A stretch of 62,168 bases of DNA from Paraeggerthella sp964369725. Its GTDB lineage: Bacteria; Actinomycetota; Coriobacteriia; Coriobacteriales; Eggerthellaceae. Of the stretch, positions 43,590 to 52,424 are shown piece by piece (the first letter of the stretch is position 1; each line of letters opens with the position of its first letter). The DNA is taken from contig CAYJGC010000004.1 in assembly GCA_964369725.1 (NCBI GenBank), positions 1 to 62,168 of the forward strand, given 5' to 3'. A model generated the notes under the pieces. That model worked only from the letters and a program-made list of their open reading frames with translations. It made no database searches and was not told where the DNA came from. A program made the position numbers and the translations under genes.

Positions 43590-44528
43590 TCACCCCATAG
43601 TGTTATTAAGGAAGGCAAGAAGGTCTACTACGGTAGGAACCACAACGAGTGCCACAGTAGGGGGCAAGAAGCAGACCGAAAGAACAATATCAAGCTTTGT
43701 AGGCATTTTCTTAATACGTTCCATTTTGTCGGCATGTGCCTCTTCTCGCAAAAGCGTCGCCTGCCTCGTAAGATTTCCCGCAACGCTAGACCCTTGAACT
43801 ATCGCCTGAGTTATATAGGCAACAAACAGATCGACTTTGCGAGAATTGCAACGTTTTGAAAAATTTGAAAGCGCTGTTTCACGCTCGCAACCCAACAAAT
43901 TTACTTCTTGATCAATATGAGCAAACTCTTCAGAAAGAGGGCCATCTAAACTCATTGAAATCTCACGAAAACACTGCTCAACAGGTGCTCCAGCACTCAA
44001 TGCTACACCAAGTAGCTCCATTGCTTCAGGCAAGCGTCCCTCTATCTGTATTCTACGATTGCGAGCCTTACTTGATAAGACTAAACGAGGCATCAGTAAG
44101 CTGACCGAAAGAAACACGATCAACAATGCAATACTTGCAGAAACTGTTAGCTCAAAAACATTGCTTGCAAAACTAGCGCCCAAAAAACCTACAACCAGTG
44201 CTAATACACAGAGACTTCTCCAAGTCTCTGGCGTCATACTCAAGCCTGCGTACATAAGTTGCTTTTTCGTGATTTGCAAATTTTTCTGACCCATAGGAGC
44301 AATGCGTTCAATAATTTTTGACACTTCGACAAGCAGAGGAATTTGAAGTCTTGTGAATTTTCGAAATCCATTTTTTTCTTTTTCTCTCGTCTCTAACGAT
44401 CTTGTTCCCAAAAAATTCTCTGCACGCGCAGTCGGATGATATCGCCTCACCACCACCTCGTAGCTCACTATCCCACCCACCAGCGCAAGACCGATAAACA
44501 TTCCAATAATTAAGTATTCTGTACTCAT
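43590..44528 (-). CDS. tadC: Tad platform protein TadC, set 2
   Basis: A 312-aa polytopic membrane protein with a T2SSF domain (about 160-290): RLPEAMELLGVALSAGAPVEQCFREIS and FVAYITQAIVQGSSVAGNLTRQA. N-terminal, central and C-terminal hydrophobic segments anchor it. It pairs with TadB as the inner-membrane platform on which the CpaF ATPase acts. An ATG at 44528 with AAAGG about 8 nt upstream is chosen over a GTG at 44537. The last platform gene of the second Tad set. Confidence 0.9.
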   Translation of the reverse strand: MSTEYLIIGMFIGLALVGGIVSYEVVVRRYHPTARAENFLGTRSLETREKEKNGFRKFTRLQIPLLVEVSKIIERIAPMGQKNLQITKKQLMYAGLSMTPETWRSLCVLALVVGFLGASFASNVFELTVSASIALLIVFLSVSLLMPRLVLSSKARNRRIQIEGRLPEAMELLGVALSAGAPVEQCFREISMSLDGPLSEEFAHIDQEVNLLGCERETALSNFSKRCNSRKVDLFVAYITQAIVQGSSVAGNLTRQATLLREEAHADKMERIKKMPTKLDIVLSVCFLPPTVALVVVPTVVDLLAFLNNTMG

Positions 44529-44583
44529 AGATAGCACCTTTGCTTTTATACACCCATCCTCGGGGTTTCATCTATAGATAACG

Positions 44584-45495
44584 TTATCTGTGAATTTTCG
44601 TAATTTGCTGACAGGCAATAAGCCCAACAATCTCAAGCACTAAAGCAATGCCCAGCATTACCCACCCTAAAGGATCCTCCTGATAAAACTGAGCGAAATC
44701 TTTATTGGACAGGTACATCATAGAAAATATAACTGGCATAGCTGCTGCGACAAACCATTTCGCTATCTGAGTACCTGCCAATTCTGTCTTTAATTCTCTA
44801 TTCGCTTTGAGACGCATTTGCGCATGCTGTGCAATCATTTCAAGTACCGGAGCAATTGCCCCTCCAAAGCGCTGTTGAATGCGAACAGCAGCTGCTAGTG
44901 ACTTAATGTCACTACTCTTGTTTCGTTGTGCCATTCCTTCAAAAGCGTCTGCAAGAGACACTCCATAAGCAGCATCTGCCAAAACTAAAGCTAGTTCATC
45001 TTTTAGAGGAGAGTCGGCATGATTGGCCGCAGATTTAAAAGCCCTCTCCAAAGTAAGCGAGCTTCTTACGTTAGTAGCAACCTGGGGAACAAATCGAACA
45101 AATTGAGATTCAAGAAGCTGACTACGCTTTGAACGTTTTATAGCGAGCCATAAGCCAACGAGACAAGATCCTGCTAACACTATAACCAAACCGCCGATAA
45201 ACTCACCCGAAAAAACTATACACAAAAGCCCTAATATAATCATTACCGAAACCATCTGAACAAGCCATAATAACGGCGCAGTTGTTACACCTGCTTCATG
45301 GAGTCTATGGGCAAAAAACGTATTAGTGAGGTGAGATTTTAATCGCGCTGAACGAGCTCCTTCAACATACAATTCTTCATTGCTGAATCTTTTCTTTTGT
45401 AGCTCTGCATGGTCTTTGCGATACAGCGAATATGCCAACAATCCAAGAATGCCACAAACCCCTATCAGTATCATGGCTACAAAAATATGCATCAT
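44584..45495 (-). CDS. tadB: Tad platform protein TadB, set 2
   Basis: A 303-aa membrane protein with an N-terminal helix, paired helices at about 75-120, a T2SSF domain (RFVPQVATNVRSSLTLERAF; AVRIQQRFGGAIAPVLEMIA) and C-terminal helices. It overlaps the cpaF-2 stop by 4 bp and precedes tadC-2. Confidence 0.9.
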   Translation of the reverse strand: MMHIFVAMILIGVCGILGLLAYSLYRKDHAELQKKRFSNEELYVEGARSARLKSHLTNTFFAHRLHEAGVTTAPLLWLVQMVSVMIILGLLCIVFSGEFIGGLVIVLAGSCLVGLWLAIKRSKRSQLLESQFVRFVPQVATNVRSSLTLERAFKSAANHADSPLKDELALVLADAAYGVSLADAFEGMAQRNKSSDIKSLAAAVRIQQRFGGAIAPVLEMIAQHAQMRLKANRELKTELAGTQIAKWFVAAAMPVIFSMMYLSNKDFAQFYQEDPLGWVMLGIALVLEIVGLIACQQITKIHR

Positions 45496-46850
45496 GATAC
45501 GGCTCTCATTTCTCCGTACGAAAACTCTTTTCCCTGCTCAAAAAACCAATGAGGCTCATAATTTATGCCCGCTTCTTGAATCCGCTTTTTTATACCTTGC
45601 GGCTGAACCCCTGAAGCCCTCCAAACACCGAGCACCATTCCCTGCCCATCGAGACCTTGTTCTTCAAAAGAAAATAATTCCATACGAGGAATAACTGCAC
45701 TTCCTTCAGGAAGAGAATCGATTGCAACAATACTGACAATCTTTCTACTGCCATCCTGAAGTCTTTGTGTATGAACAATTAATCCACCTTGTAAGGACTC
45801 AGCAATTTGTTGCGTTATAACCTCACAATTTAAATCACCATCAGCATAACCAACCATGGTGCGCAAGCGATTAAGTGCGTTATTGGGGTCATTGGCATGA
45901 ATAGTTGTCATAGAGCCCGAATGATCTGTCTGCATAGCTTGCAACATATCATATGCTTCAGCCCCCCGACATTCTCCTACGACAATTCTATCGGGTCGAC
46001 GTCGTAAAGACATCACAACTAAATCACGCACACTCACCGCCCCTTCTCCTTCAGCATTCGCTTCACGGGTGCACATGCGCTCTAGATGGGGAGTAAAAAG
46101 ACGAAGCTCAGGTGTATCTTCAATGGTTATAATACGCTCATCTGAAGAAATAAACGCAGACAGCGCGCCCAGAAGAGTTGTTTTACCAGAACCAGTTCCA
46201 CCCGATATAAGCAAAGGACAACGAGCCTGCACGGCAGAACACAAAAATTCAGCCATCGATACACTCAATGCTCCTGCAGAAATCAAATCATTAATCGTAA
46301 GCTTTTCAGCAGAGAAAGTACGTAGGTTAAGCGCCGGCCCGTCTGGTGAAATAGGAGGAACCACGTACGTAGCACGCACGCGTCCACCTGGCAACATTGC
46401 GCATCCCATAGCATGGGATTCGTCGCAGCGCATACCAGCCTGTTCGGCTATCTTATTAATAATCCTTCTTACATGAGCGGCGTCATCAAATACTACATCA
46501 GGTCGATACTCAAGTAGTCCAGCACGCTCTACATACACAATGGGATTGAGAAAAGAGGAAGGGAGAGACCCCTCCTCTACCCCACCACCGTTAACCATAA
46601 TCTCGGTTATAAAAACGTCTTCAAGAAGTGGCTGTAGAGGTCCATAATACAAAAAGTCGTCAACTATAGATTGAGCCAGAGACTCAAACTCTTGACGAGC
46701 GAGATAAAGGTCCCATTCTTGCGCAACATCATTCACCGTATCTCTAATCAACATTTCTGTAGTCTCAGGGCTCACTTGGCCACCACGCAAACGTGCCGCC
46801 ACTTCCTCACGCGCAGCACTTCTTAATTTTTGCAATATTTCTCTATCCAT
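45492..46850 (-). CDS. tadA: Tad secretion ATPase CpaF/TadA, set 2
   Basis: A 452-aa hexameric GspE-family ATPase that powers pilus assembly. Walker A is LLISGGTGSGKTTLLGAL; further motifs are ERIITIEDTPELRL (Asp box) and RRRPDRIVVGECRGAEAYDMLQAM (Walker B), with a His box in GSMTTIHANDP. The start at 46850 has AAGGAG 6 nt upstream and overlaps cpaB-2 by 8 bp. It is clearly divergent from the set 1 ATPase at 57407-58735. Confidence 0.95.
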   Translation of the reverse strand: MDREILQKLRSAAREEVAARLRGGQVSPETTEMLIRDTVNDVAQEWDLYLARQEFESLAQSIVDDFLYYGPLQPLLEDVFITEIMVNGGGVEEGSLPSSFLNPIVYVERAGLLEYRPDVVFDDAAHVRRIINKIAEQAGMRCDESHAMGCAMLPGGRVRATYVVPPISPDGPALNLRTFSAEKLTINDLISAGALSVSMAEFLCSAVQARCPLLISGGTGSGKTTLLGALSAFISSDERIITIEDTPELRLFTPHLERMCTREANAEGEGAVSVRDLVVMSLRRRPDRIVVGECRGAEAYDMLQAMQTDHSGSMTTIHANDPNNALNRLRTMVGYADGDLNCEVITQQIAESLQGGLIVHTQRLQDGSRKIVSIVAIDSLPEGSAVIPRMELFSFEEQGLDGQGMVLGVWRASGVQPQGIKKRIQEAGINYEPHWFFEQGKEFSYGEMRAVS

Positions 46851-47736
46851 GAGACTCTCCTTCGACAAGGGTATCTAACGAAGAAAGCAGCGTTAAACTC
46901 ACCGTACCCATCTGTTGCGCTTTCCGAATAGCATTAGCTTCATCGGGAGTCACTTCAACAGTAAGAGAGGAGTATGTGCCTTCCGATGAGGAAATATTCT
47001 CACCTACCGCTAACACCCTTACGCGAGAACACAATGTATTGAGGAATGACCCTCCTTCTGAGGTTCCCTCAACCGTCACTATTCGAACATAGTCATAAAC
47101 ACCTATGCGACCCGCCAATCCACTTTCGGCATCAACATTGATGGTAACTGCTTCCATTCCCCTTGGTAATTGTGCGGCTAGTTTGTTGCCTCCCTCATTT
47201 CCCGTTATAAAACTACTCGACAACTGTGTTCCAGCAGGCATATCAACTAAAGCACGCGAGTTCAGCAAAGAGCCCTCGAGCGCCTCTACGTCTACCAATT
47301 CTGTCGAACGAAATGCCTCAGGTATCTCTTTAACCTCAAAATAATCAAGACTCAAAATATCTCCGGCTGCAATATCAACTGTAGAAACGAGGGTTTTTGC
47401 GGAATTTGAAGACGTATGCTCTATTGATGCCTGCGCAGTTGTTGTTGCCCAGAGGCCATATAGTATTGAAAACAAGGCAACAGCTATTGATATTGCCACC
47501 AAAACAGCTAAACTTTTCACCCTTTGAATACTCTTGTTTTTTACAAGCGATGCAGTTCCTTCAGAAGAATGTACGGAAGTATTCGGGGGAAAATGATCTT
47601 TAAATACTATTTTCTCTCGGTTCTTTCTTTTTTCGTTAACAACGGGTTGTACTGCATCGGAATTACTTTTCGAATCAGATGCCCGTGTGGCAAAGCTTCT
47701 GCTACGCGAGGCGAATCTTGAGCTGTTATTTCTCAT
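46843..47736 (-). CDS. cpaB: CpaB/RcpC-like pilus assembly protein, set 2
   Basis: 297 aa. A basic, disordered cytoplasmic start is followed by one membrane helix (AVLVAISIAVALFSILYGLW), a SAF domain (TVDIAAGDILSLDYFEVKEIP) and an RcpC-like part (MEAVTINVDAESGLAGRIGVYD). It is exported to the outside of the membrane and probably binds peptidoglycan. It precedes cpaF-2. Confidence 0.88.
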   Translation of the reverse strand: MRNNSSRFASRSRSFATRASDSKSNSDAVQPVVNEKRKNREKIVFKDHFPPNTSVHSSEGTASLVKNKSIQRVKSLAVLVAISIAVALFSILYGLWATTTAQASIEHTSSNSAKTLVSTVDIAAGDILSLDYFEVKEIPEAFRSTELVDVEALEGSLLNSRALVDMPAGTQLSSSFITGNEGGNKLAAQLPRGMEAVTINVDAESGLAGRIGVYDYVRIVTVEGTSEGGSFLNTLCSRVRVLAVGENISSSEGTYSSLTVEVTPDEANAIRKAQQMGTVSLTLLSSLDTLVEGESHG

Positions 47737-47760
47737 TATTACTCCTACTTATTAGACATA

Positions 47761-48357
47761 TTATTCACTTTGTGCAGCCTGCAAGGCTTCAAGTATTTCA
47801 TAAGGGAAAAATCCCCTCGCATGTATAGCGGTAAATATGAGACTTTCTGGCCCTTCATTAATTCCTGCCTCATACTTTCCGCAAATTAACTCATCTGGCC
47901 GCCACACCTGCTCGCTTGCGTAAGGTCGCGCCGTAATAACCCGAGTTGATGCCACTTCTATATCGTCGAGAGCAAAACTCTGCAAAAACATTGCGGGGAC
48001 TGCTTCTTCTAACTGAACACCCACAATCCAAAGACGCTCTGATTTCGCAAGAAGATGAGGGTCTTCTTCATAAAACCACACGGTAATTTTCCCATTAAAT
48101 CCCTCATTTCGTGCTGTTTCAACAATCCTTTGAGCAGTCAATACGCCAGGGTTTTGAACATGCTTAGCAGTTAGAGCAAATGAAGAATCCATACACGCAT
48201 CACGAACAACCTGCAGGGTGTTTTCTTGCCTGGCCTTCACGGCATAAGCTACCCCCTGATCAATTACCAACCCAACAACCGCAAACAAAACCAGGCAAGA
48301 TGCTAATATGATTGGAAGCATATTGCCCTGTTCACAAAATGATCTCACCTTGGTCAT
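47761..48357 (-). CDS. TadG-like pseudopilin, set 2
   Basis: 198 aa. CEQGNMLPIILASCLVLFAV is a TadG/TadE-type N-terminal helix preceded by a short basic leader, and RQENTLQVVRDACMDSSFA resembles the segment after the TadG helix. The extracytoplasmic part has no recognised domain. It overlaps its upstream neighbour by 4 bp. Confidence 0.65.
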   Translation of the reverse strand: MTKVRSFCEQGNMLPIILASCLVLFAVVGLVIDQGVAYAVKARQENTLQVVRDACMDSSFALTAKHVQNPGVLTAQRIVETARNEGFNGKITVWFYEEDPHLLAKSERLWIVGVQLEEAVPAMFLQSFALDDIEVASTRVITARPYASEQVWRPDELICGKYEAGINEGPESLIFTAIHARGFFPYEILEALQAAQSE

Positions 48358-48833
48358 ACCCGCTCCTCAATCCGTACCTCAATAACTCTTCCTTCAACAA
48401 ACGTACAGGCAACATGACGCGCAAGCGTTTTGCTTGAAAAACCTGGGAGATGTATTGTTGCCGGAATCTCATATCTGACAACATAATCCAATTCGACAAT
48501 AGAAGAAAACTGCTCTAGAGACCCTTTGCCCTCAGCTAACTGCACCACCTCCGAAGGAAGACGCTTGACTTCTACCTCACTAACCGCAAGTCGATCTGAA
48601 ACAAGCTGTTTCGACTGATCGAGAATTGATTCCTCAAGATATGTCTCATGATCAGACGAGGCAAGAAGAGGGCTTACATCAAGCTGCTGACACGAACGTG
48701 TTATATCGGAAGATACTTGAGTTGCTATTAACATCACGCTTGCAAGTTGCATAATTGCGACCACGATAACAAGCAGCAAGGGCGCCACAAAAACGAACTG
48801 AACAATTTCGCTACCTCTCTCTTGCTTATTCAT
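48354..48833 (-). CDS. TadE-like minor pilin, set 2 (a)
   Basis: 159 aa. The leader ERGSEIVQFVFVAPLLLVIV carries the G|xxxxVxF-like start of TadE pilins, followed by a single helix and an extracytoplasmic domain. It overlaps both neighbours by 4 bp. Confidence 0.75.
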   Translation of the reverse strand: MNKQERGSEIVQFVFVAPLLLVIVVAIMQLASVMLIATQVSSDITRSCQQLDVSPLLASSDHETYLEESILDQSKQLVSDRLAVSEVEVKRLPSEVVQLAEGKGSLEQFSSIVELDYVVRYEIPATIHLPGFSSKTLARHVACTFVEGRVIEVRIEERV

Positions 48834-49375
48834 AAACCATCCACCCCACCAAAGTCATCAAGCATAGTTGTCGTCTTTGACTCAAATAAAAACTCTGCCT
48901 CATTTCCGCTATCTATGTTTGAAAAGACGGATCCTAAGACGGTAAGATAAGATCCTGTGAGCTTTAACTCAACCTGAGCTTGCTGCCGTAACAGAGGAGA
49001 CTCATATTCAACAAAGCTATCCAAAGATGCATCATAGGTCTGTCCCACATATAAATCCAAAGCAGCATCTTCATAGTAAATTTTCACATCAAGCTGCAAT
49101 TCTTGTGCTGCCAAAGCCGGGGCTGCATCAAACGCAGTTTTCAGAATCTTTGTATCATTCGATTCTAAAACGGGGGAAACTGCCACCTTTTGGGCAATCG
49201 CATGAGCGGCATCATCGAGCGCTGCATGCAATACAATAATCCTGCCTATATCTACAACTGCACACATAAATACAAGCAACACAGGCACTGCTGCTACAAA
49301 CATCACGATGCTGCCGCCGAATTCGGTGGCACCCCGCCGCAAAGCGTGTGCGACGGGGAATACCTGAAACTTCAT
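48830..49375 (-). CDS. TadE-like minor pilin, set 2 (b)
   Basis: 181 aa. RRGATEFGGSIVMFVAAVPV leads a hydrophobic helix, followed by DIGRIIVLHAALDDAAHAIA, the usual TadE post-helix region. It abuts the Flp-like gene upstream by one shared base and overlaps the next TadE gene. Confidence 0.75.
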   Translation of the reverse strand: MKFQVFPVAHALRRGATEFGGSIVMFVAAVPVLLVFMCAVVDIGRIIVLHAALDDAAHAIAQKVAVSPVLESNDTKILKTAFDAAPALAAQELQLDVKIYYEDAALDLYVGQTYDASLDSFVEYESPLLRQQAQVELKLTGSYLTVLGSVFSNIDSGNEAEFLFESKTTTMLDDFGGVDGL

Positions 49376-49611
49376 TAGGATGTTGGTGTAAATTCAGACA
49401 TATCAGTAAAGGTGCTAATTACCGCATCTCCTGCGTTGTCAATAGCGGTAGTAAAATCACCTTGCAAGAGCATAAGCGCCGCACCCAAACCAACCGCAAA
49501 TCCTAAAACAATTACGGTCTGAACAATTTCCGAGCCGCCTTCTTCCTTCCGTCTAATAATTCGACTCATGGTATTAACCACATTAAGTTTGCTGTTTCTT
49601 TTCATTTTCAT
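49375..49611 (-). CDS. Flp-like short pilin, set 2
   Basis: 78 aa. A basic leader ending KEEGGSEIVQTVIVLGFAVG is followed by one hydrophobic helix and a short tail. Its size and G|SEIVQ site suit a processed Flp/TadE-type pilin, though the conserved Glu-Tyr of classic Flp is replaced by Val-Gln. The start at 49611 has AAAGGAG 5 nt upstream. It is likely the major or an alternative subunit of the second pilus. Confidence 0.7.
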   Translation of the reverse strand: MKMKRNSKLNVVNTMSRIIRRKEEGGSEIVQTVIVLGFAVGLGAALMLLQGDFTTAIDNAGDAVISTFTDMSEFTPTS

Positions 49612-49652
49612 ATTTACTCCTTTGATAATTATTGAAATACTATTAGTTATTT

Positions 49653-50543
49653 TTAAGCAGCAAGTGCCCCTACAGAAAAAATTAGCCACACAAAAAAATA
49701 GGGAGCCATAGGTATGCCGTCTCTCGATGTAAACTTACGTAGCATCATGCCTCCCAGCGAATACATCCCTGCAGATAGATAGCATGCACACAAGCCTATG
49801 GGAACCGATGCGCCACATGTCAATGCAAGCGCTACCATGCAGCGCACATCACCTTGCCCAATGGCAACAACCTGAGACTTCTCTCCTAACCGAGCAACCA
49901 AGTAGCAACCTCCGACTATGACAATTGCTGCAATTCCTCCTAAAAATACTCCTTCAAAACCTGCAATCATGACTTGAAAAACAGAACCTGCCAGAGCAAT
50001 GGTTGCGCAGCATTCAAGGGGTATTACGCGTGCCTTGATATCGCATACAACTGCTACTGCCATAGCATATCCGCAAACGATAAGAGCAAAACACGACACG
50101 TACGACAAACCCAACAGCGATACAAATCCGCAATACAAGGCAAACCCTACTGAACAAAGTACTTTCTGAACGAGCGATGCTTTGAATGTGTAGCATTTTT
50201 TTTGCTGCGCCTCACTCCTCTTTGCATCTTGAGCATCGATGCCTACATCTCTGTCCTCCAAATCCTTTGCTCGCTCATGCGTCAAAAGGCCTACTTTTGC
50301 CATACAGCAAGCATCATTCACCCAAAGAGCTAATGCTCTTTCCTCTCCTCGTGACGACAAAGATGGCTGTCGCCCTTGATGAGCTTCTCTGAATTCAAGA
50401 TAAGCTTCTAGCGATTCACGCCACCATCTTTCAGACCGATCATAAGCGCGACTAAGCACCAGATTAACTCCCGAAGGCAGAGCAAATCGTCCTACTAGAA
50501 CTCCAATAGCAAGCAATACTGGCCAGGCAGAACTAAACTCCAT
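49653..50543 (-). CDS. Prepilin peptidase (TadV/CpaA, A24) with N-terminal extension
   Basis: A 296-aa aspartic protease of the inner membrane that cleaves Flp and TadE-type leaders. Catalytic aspartates are in VVCDIKARVIPLECC (DxxxxxIP) and AIGQGDVRCM (GxGD). Typical TadV proteins are 150-180 aa; here about 110 extra residues precede the peptidase core, with one helix at the start and a charged linker. The only such peptidase in the window, so it probably serves both pilus sets. Confidence 0.85.
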   Translation of the reverse strand: MEFSSAWPVLLAIGVLVGRFALPSGVNLVLSRAYDRSERWWRESLEAYLEFREAHQGRQPSLSSRGEERALALWVNDACCMAKVGLLTHERAKDLEDRDVGIDAQDAKRSEAQQKKCYTFKASLVQKVLCSVGFALYCGFVSLLGLSYVSCFALIVCGYAMAVAVVCDIKARVIPLECCATIALAGSVFQVMIAGFEGVFLGGIAAIVIVGGCYLVARLGEKSQVVAIGQGDVRCMVALALTCGASVPIGLCACYLSAGMYSLGGMMLRKFTSRDGIPMAPYFFVWLIFSVGALAA

Positions 50544-50552
50544 AGATTTACC

Positions 50553-51110
50553 TCAACGAACAAGAGGTACGGGTGTGTTTCCCGACTGATCAACACGCGC
50601 ATGATTACCTTGCGTATACCCTGCGCGACTACGCTTTCTCTGTTCAGGAAATACATCGGGCGCAACTCGCACAACCATTTCGTTCGACAGATCTTCTTTT
50701 GATGTATCATTTCTTAAAAACGAACATTTTTCAACGCCGCCTCGATAACGAAACGAGATCCCTGTCTCAGCAGCTACTTCACGAGCCTCTGGGACAAAGC
50801 CAGGCAATTCAAAACGAATAACCACATCTTGACGTGCGTGTTTTTCATTCATCTGAAGACTTTTGCCGCGTTCTACACTTTTTTCCGCGCTGATAAAACT
50901 TGATCTCACTTGCAACTGACCATCTGCTTTACCTGCTTCAATTAAACTCTTTTCGCGACAACGACCAGTCGTCGAACTGGCTATTTCTCTGGAGGGGGAC
51001 GAGGCAATTGGTACACCTCGCTCCTCATGTTCGCCATAACGCTGAAGACATCCAAAACAAATCTGCGCGTCATCAAACGCTCCTGCATGACAAATTGGAC
51101 AAGTTTTCAT
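50553..51110 (-). CDS. Zinc-ribbon protein in Tad cluster
   Basis: 185 aa. An N-terminal zinc ribbon (CPICHAGAFDDAQICFGC, residues 4-21) is followed by a disordered Ser/Arg-rich linker and an unassigned part (VIRFELPGFVPEAREVAAET). No signal peptide or membrane helix. It is placed between the DUF192 and peptidase genes. Cytoplasmic; function unknown. Confidence 0.6.
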   Translation of the reverse strand: MKTCPICHAGAFDDAQICFGCLQRYGEHEERGVPIASSPSREIASSTTGRCREKSLIEAGKADGQLQVRSSFISAEKSVERGKSLQMNEKHARQDVVIRFELPGFVPEAREVAAETGISFRYRGGVEKCSFLRNDTSKEDLSNEMVVRVAPDVFPEQRKRSRAGYTQGNHARVDQSGNTPVPLVR

Positions 51111-51111
51111 A

Positions 51112-51429
51112 TTATTCCTCCTGTAACCACACTATTCCTATGCGATCTCCCTTACTAAGCCAAGGGGTTTGGCATGTCGAAAATCTTTCCACTACTGCAC
51201 TTGCTCGCGAATTCTTTAATCTACGAAATGGGCCTACTTCGCGATGCGCTTCCACCACGCAACCACTTTCGTCAACAAACGCTACGTCTAGATGATGACG
51301 CATGCCGACGGTGTGAACATCTTTACAAGGAATCATAATCATTGCCGCTTCATCAGGCTGTGCACCCAAAAGTCCCTTGCATTTATGCGTCAATCGAGTT
51401 GCAATTTTTAACGGAATACCTCTACCCAT
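51112..51429 (-). CDS. DUF192-family protein
   Basis: A 105-aa single-domain DUF192 protein: THKCKGLLGAQP, then MIMIPCKDVHTVGMRHHLDV, then AFVDESGCVVEAH. The family's biochemical function is not established; members recur beside Tad and archaeal pilus genes. It sits 1 bp before the zinc-ribbon gene. Confidence 0.75.
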   Translation of the reverse strand: MGRGIPLKIATRLTHKCKGLLGAQPDEAAMIMIPCKDVHTVGMRHHLDVAFVDESGCVVEAHREVGPFRRLKNSRASAVVERFSTCQTPWLSKGDRIGIVWLQEE

Positions 51430-51432
51430 ATT

Positions 51433-51993
51433 TCACCTCCCTTCATTGTGTATTGAATAATGGATAACAACGCTTGTCGAACTGCCTATTGAGTAACCTG
51501 ACGACATCACCCAATTAAACATCCCCGACTCTTTTGCAAATGTTTCATTAACTCCCGTGATGCCACCCGTACTAGTCCATCCGTTTTCCACCAGCTCATC
51601 ATGCAAAACCATGAGAACTTCCTCACATCTCCCTTGAGCAACAAACCCCAAAACACCACCACCCTCCTGTGCCTGAACATCAATCTCTGAATAACCTTGC
51701 AAACTGAAAACCGTCTCTTCAAATCCCTCTGGCACCACAACTTCTTTGTCCGACAAACCAGCAAGACCAACCAACTGCTCTAACATCTCATCCTCATTCG
51801 CCATATGCAGTACAGTCTTTTCTAATATCTGAGAAGAAGTCTTGTTTTCAAAAAAGCTTGTTATTTGCAAAGCAGTCATTAAGACGCTGATCACACATAG
51901 GGCTTTCAATATACGATCCCAACTGAGTCTTTGTAGAGCTTTTGATGAATCAAAGCTGCGACTATTAGGATTACGTTTTTCTCCTCTTCTCAT
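51433..51993 (-). CDS. Unknown bitopic membrane protein of Tad cluster
   Basis: 186 aa. A basic cytoplasmic start, one helix (ALCVISVLMTALQITSFF, about 31-48) and an extracytoplasmic domain of about 135 residues. No family recognised. It overlaps the TadE-like gene upstream by 4 bp and lies 3 bp before DUF192, so its role is presumably in pilus assembly. Confidence 0.6.
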   Translation of the reverse strand: MRRGEKRNPNSRSFDSSKALQRLSWDRILKALCVISVLMTALQITSFFENKTSSQILEKTVLHMANEDEMLEQLVGLAGLSDKEVVVPEGFEETVFSLQGYSEIDVQAQEGGGVLGFVAQGRCEEVLMVLHDELVENGWTSTGGITGVNETFAKESGMFNWVMSSGYSIGSSTSVVIHYSIHNEGR

Positions 51994-52424
51994 ATAAAAA
52001 CACCTGGCTTATAACCATCAACTGTCAACGAAACGCTGTGCGACACAGAAGGCAAGGCAACGCCAAAAAACGATGACTTTAAACCGATGCCAAACAACGT
52101 AGGATTGCAACGCAAAGTTCCCGTAAAGCGACTATGACCCAATGAGACGCCTTCAACTAATACAGTTACCGACTGAAAATCTTTATTGAATGAATCTTGT
52201 AATTTTCTTTCTATCATTAAAGAACTATCTTCGACTGTCTGCCCATACGCAGGAGAAGTTGCGCTAATACGAACTGCTTCTCTAAAAGCATTATCAAACG
52301 CAGCACATTCGGAAAAGAACAACAATGCGTTAGTAGCAATTACTGCAATCAATAGCAATACGGGAAACACTACAGCCAGCTCGACCGTCATTTGGGCATC
52401 TTCATGCTTTTGCCTTACTCCCAC
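51990..52424 (-). CDS. TadE-like minor pilin, set 1 (c)
   Basis: 144 aa. HEDAQMTVELAVVFPVLLLI is a clear TadE leader and helix (MTVELA), followed by CAAFDNAFREAVRIS. It overlaps the 708-aa protein gene upstream by 10 bp. Confidence 0.8.
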   Translation of the reverse strand: MGVRQKHEDAQMTVELAVVFPVLLLIAVIATNALLFFSECAAFDNAFREAVRISATSPAYGQTVEDSSLMIERKLQDSFNKDFQSVTVLVEGVSLGHSRFTGTLRCNPTLFGIGLKSSFFGVALPSVSHSVSLTVDGYKPGVFI

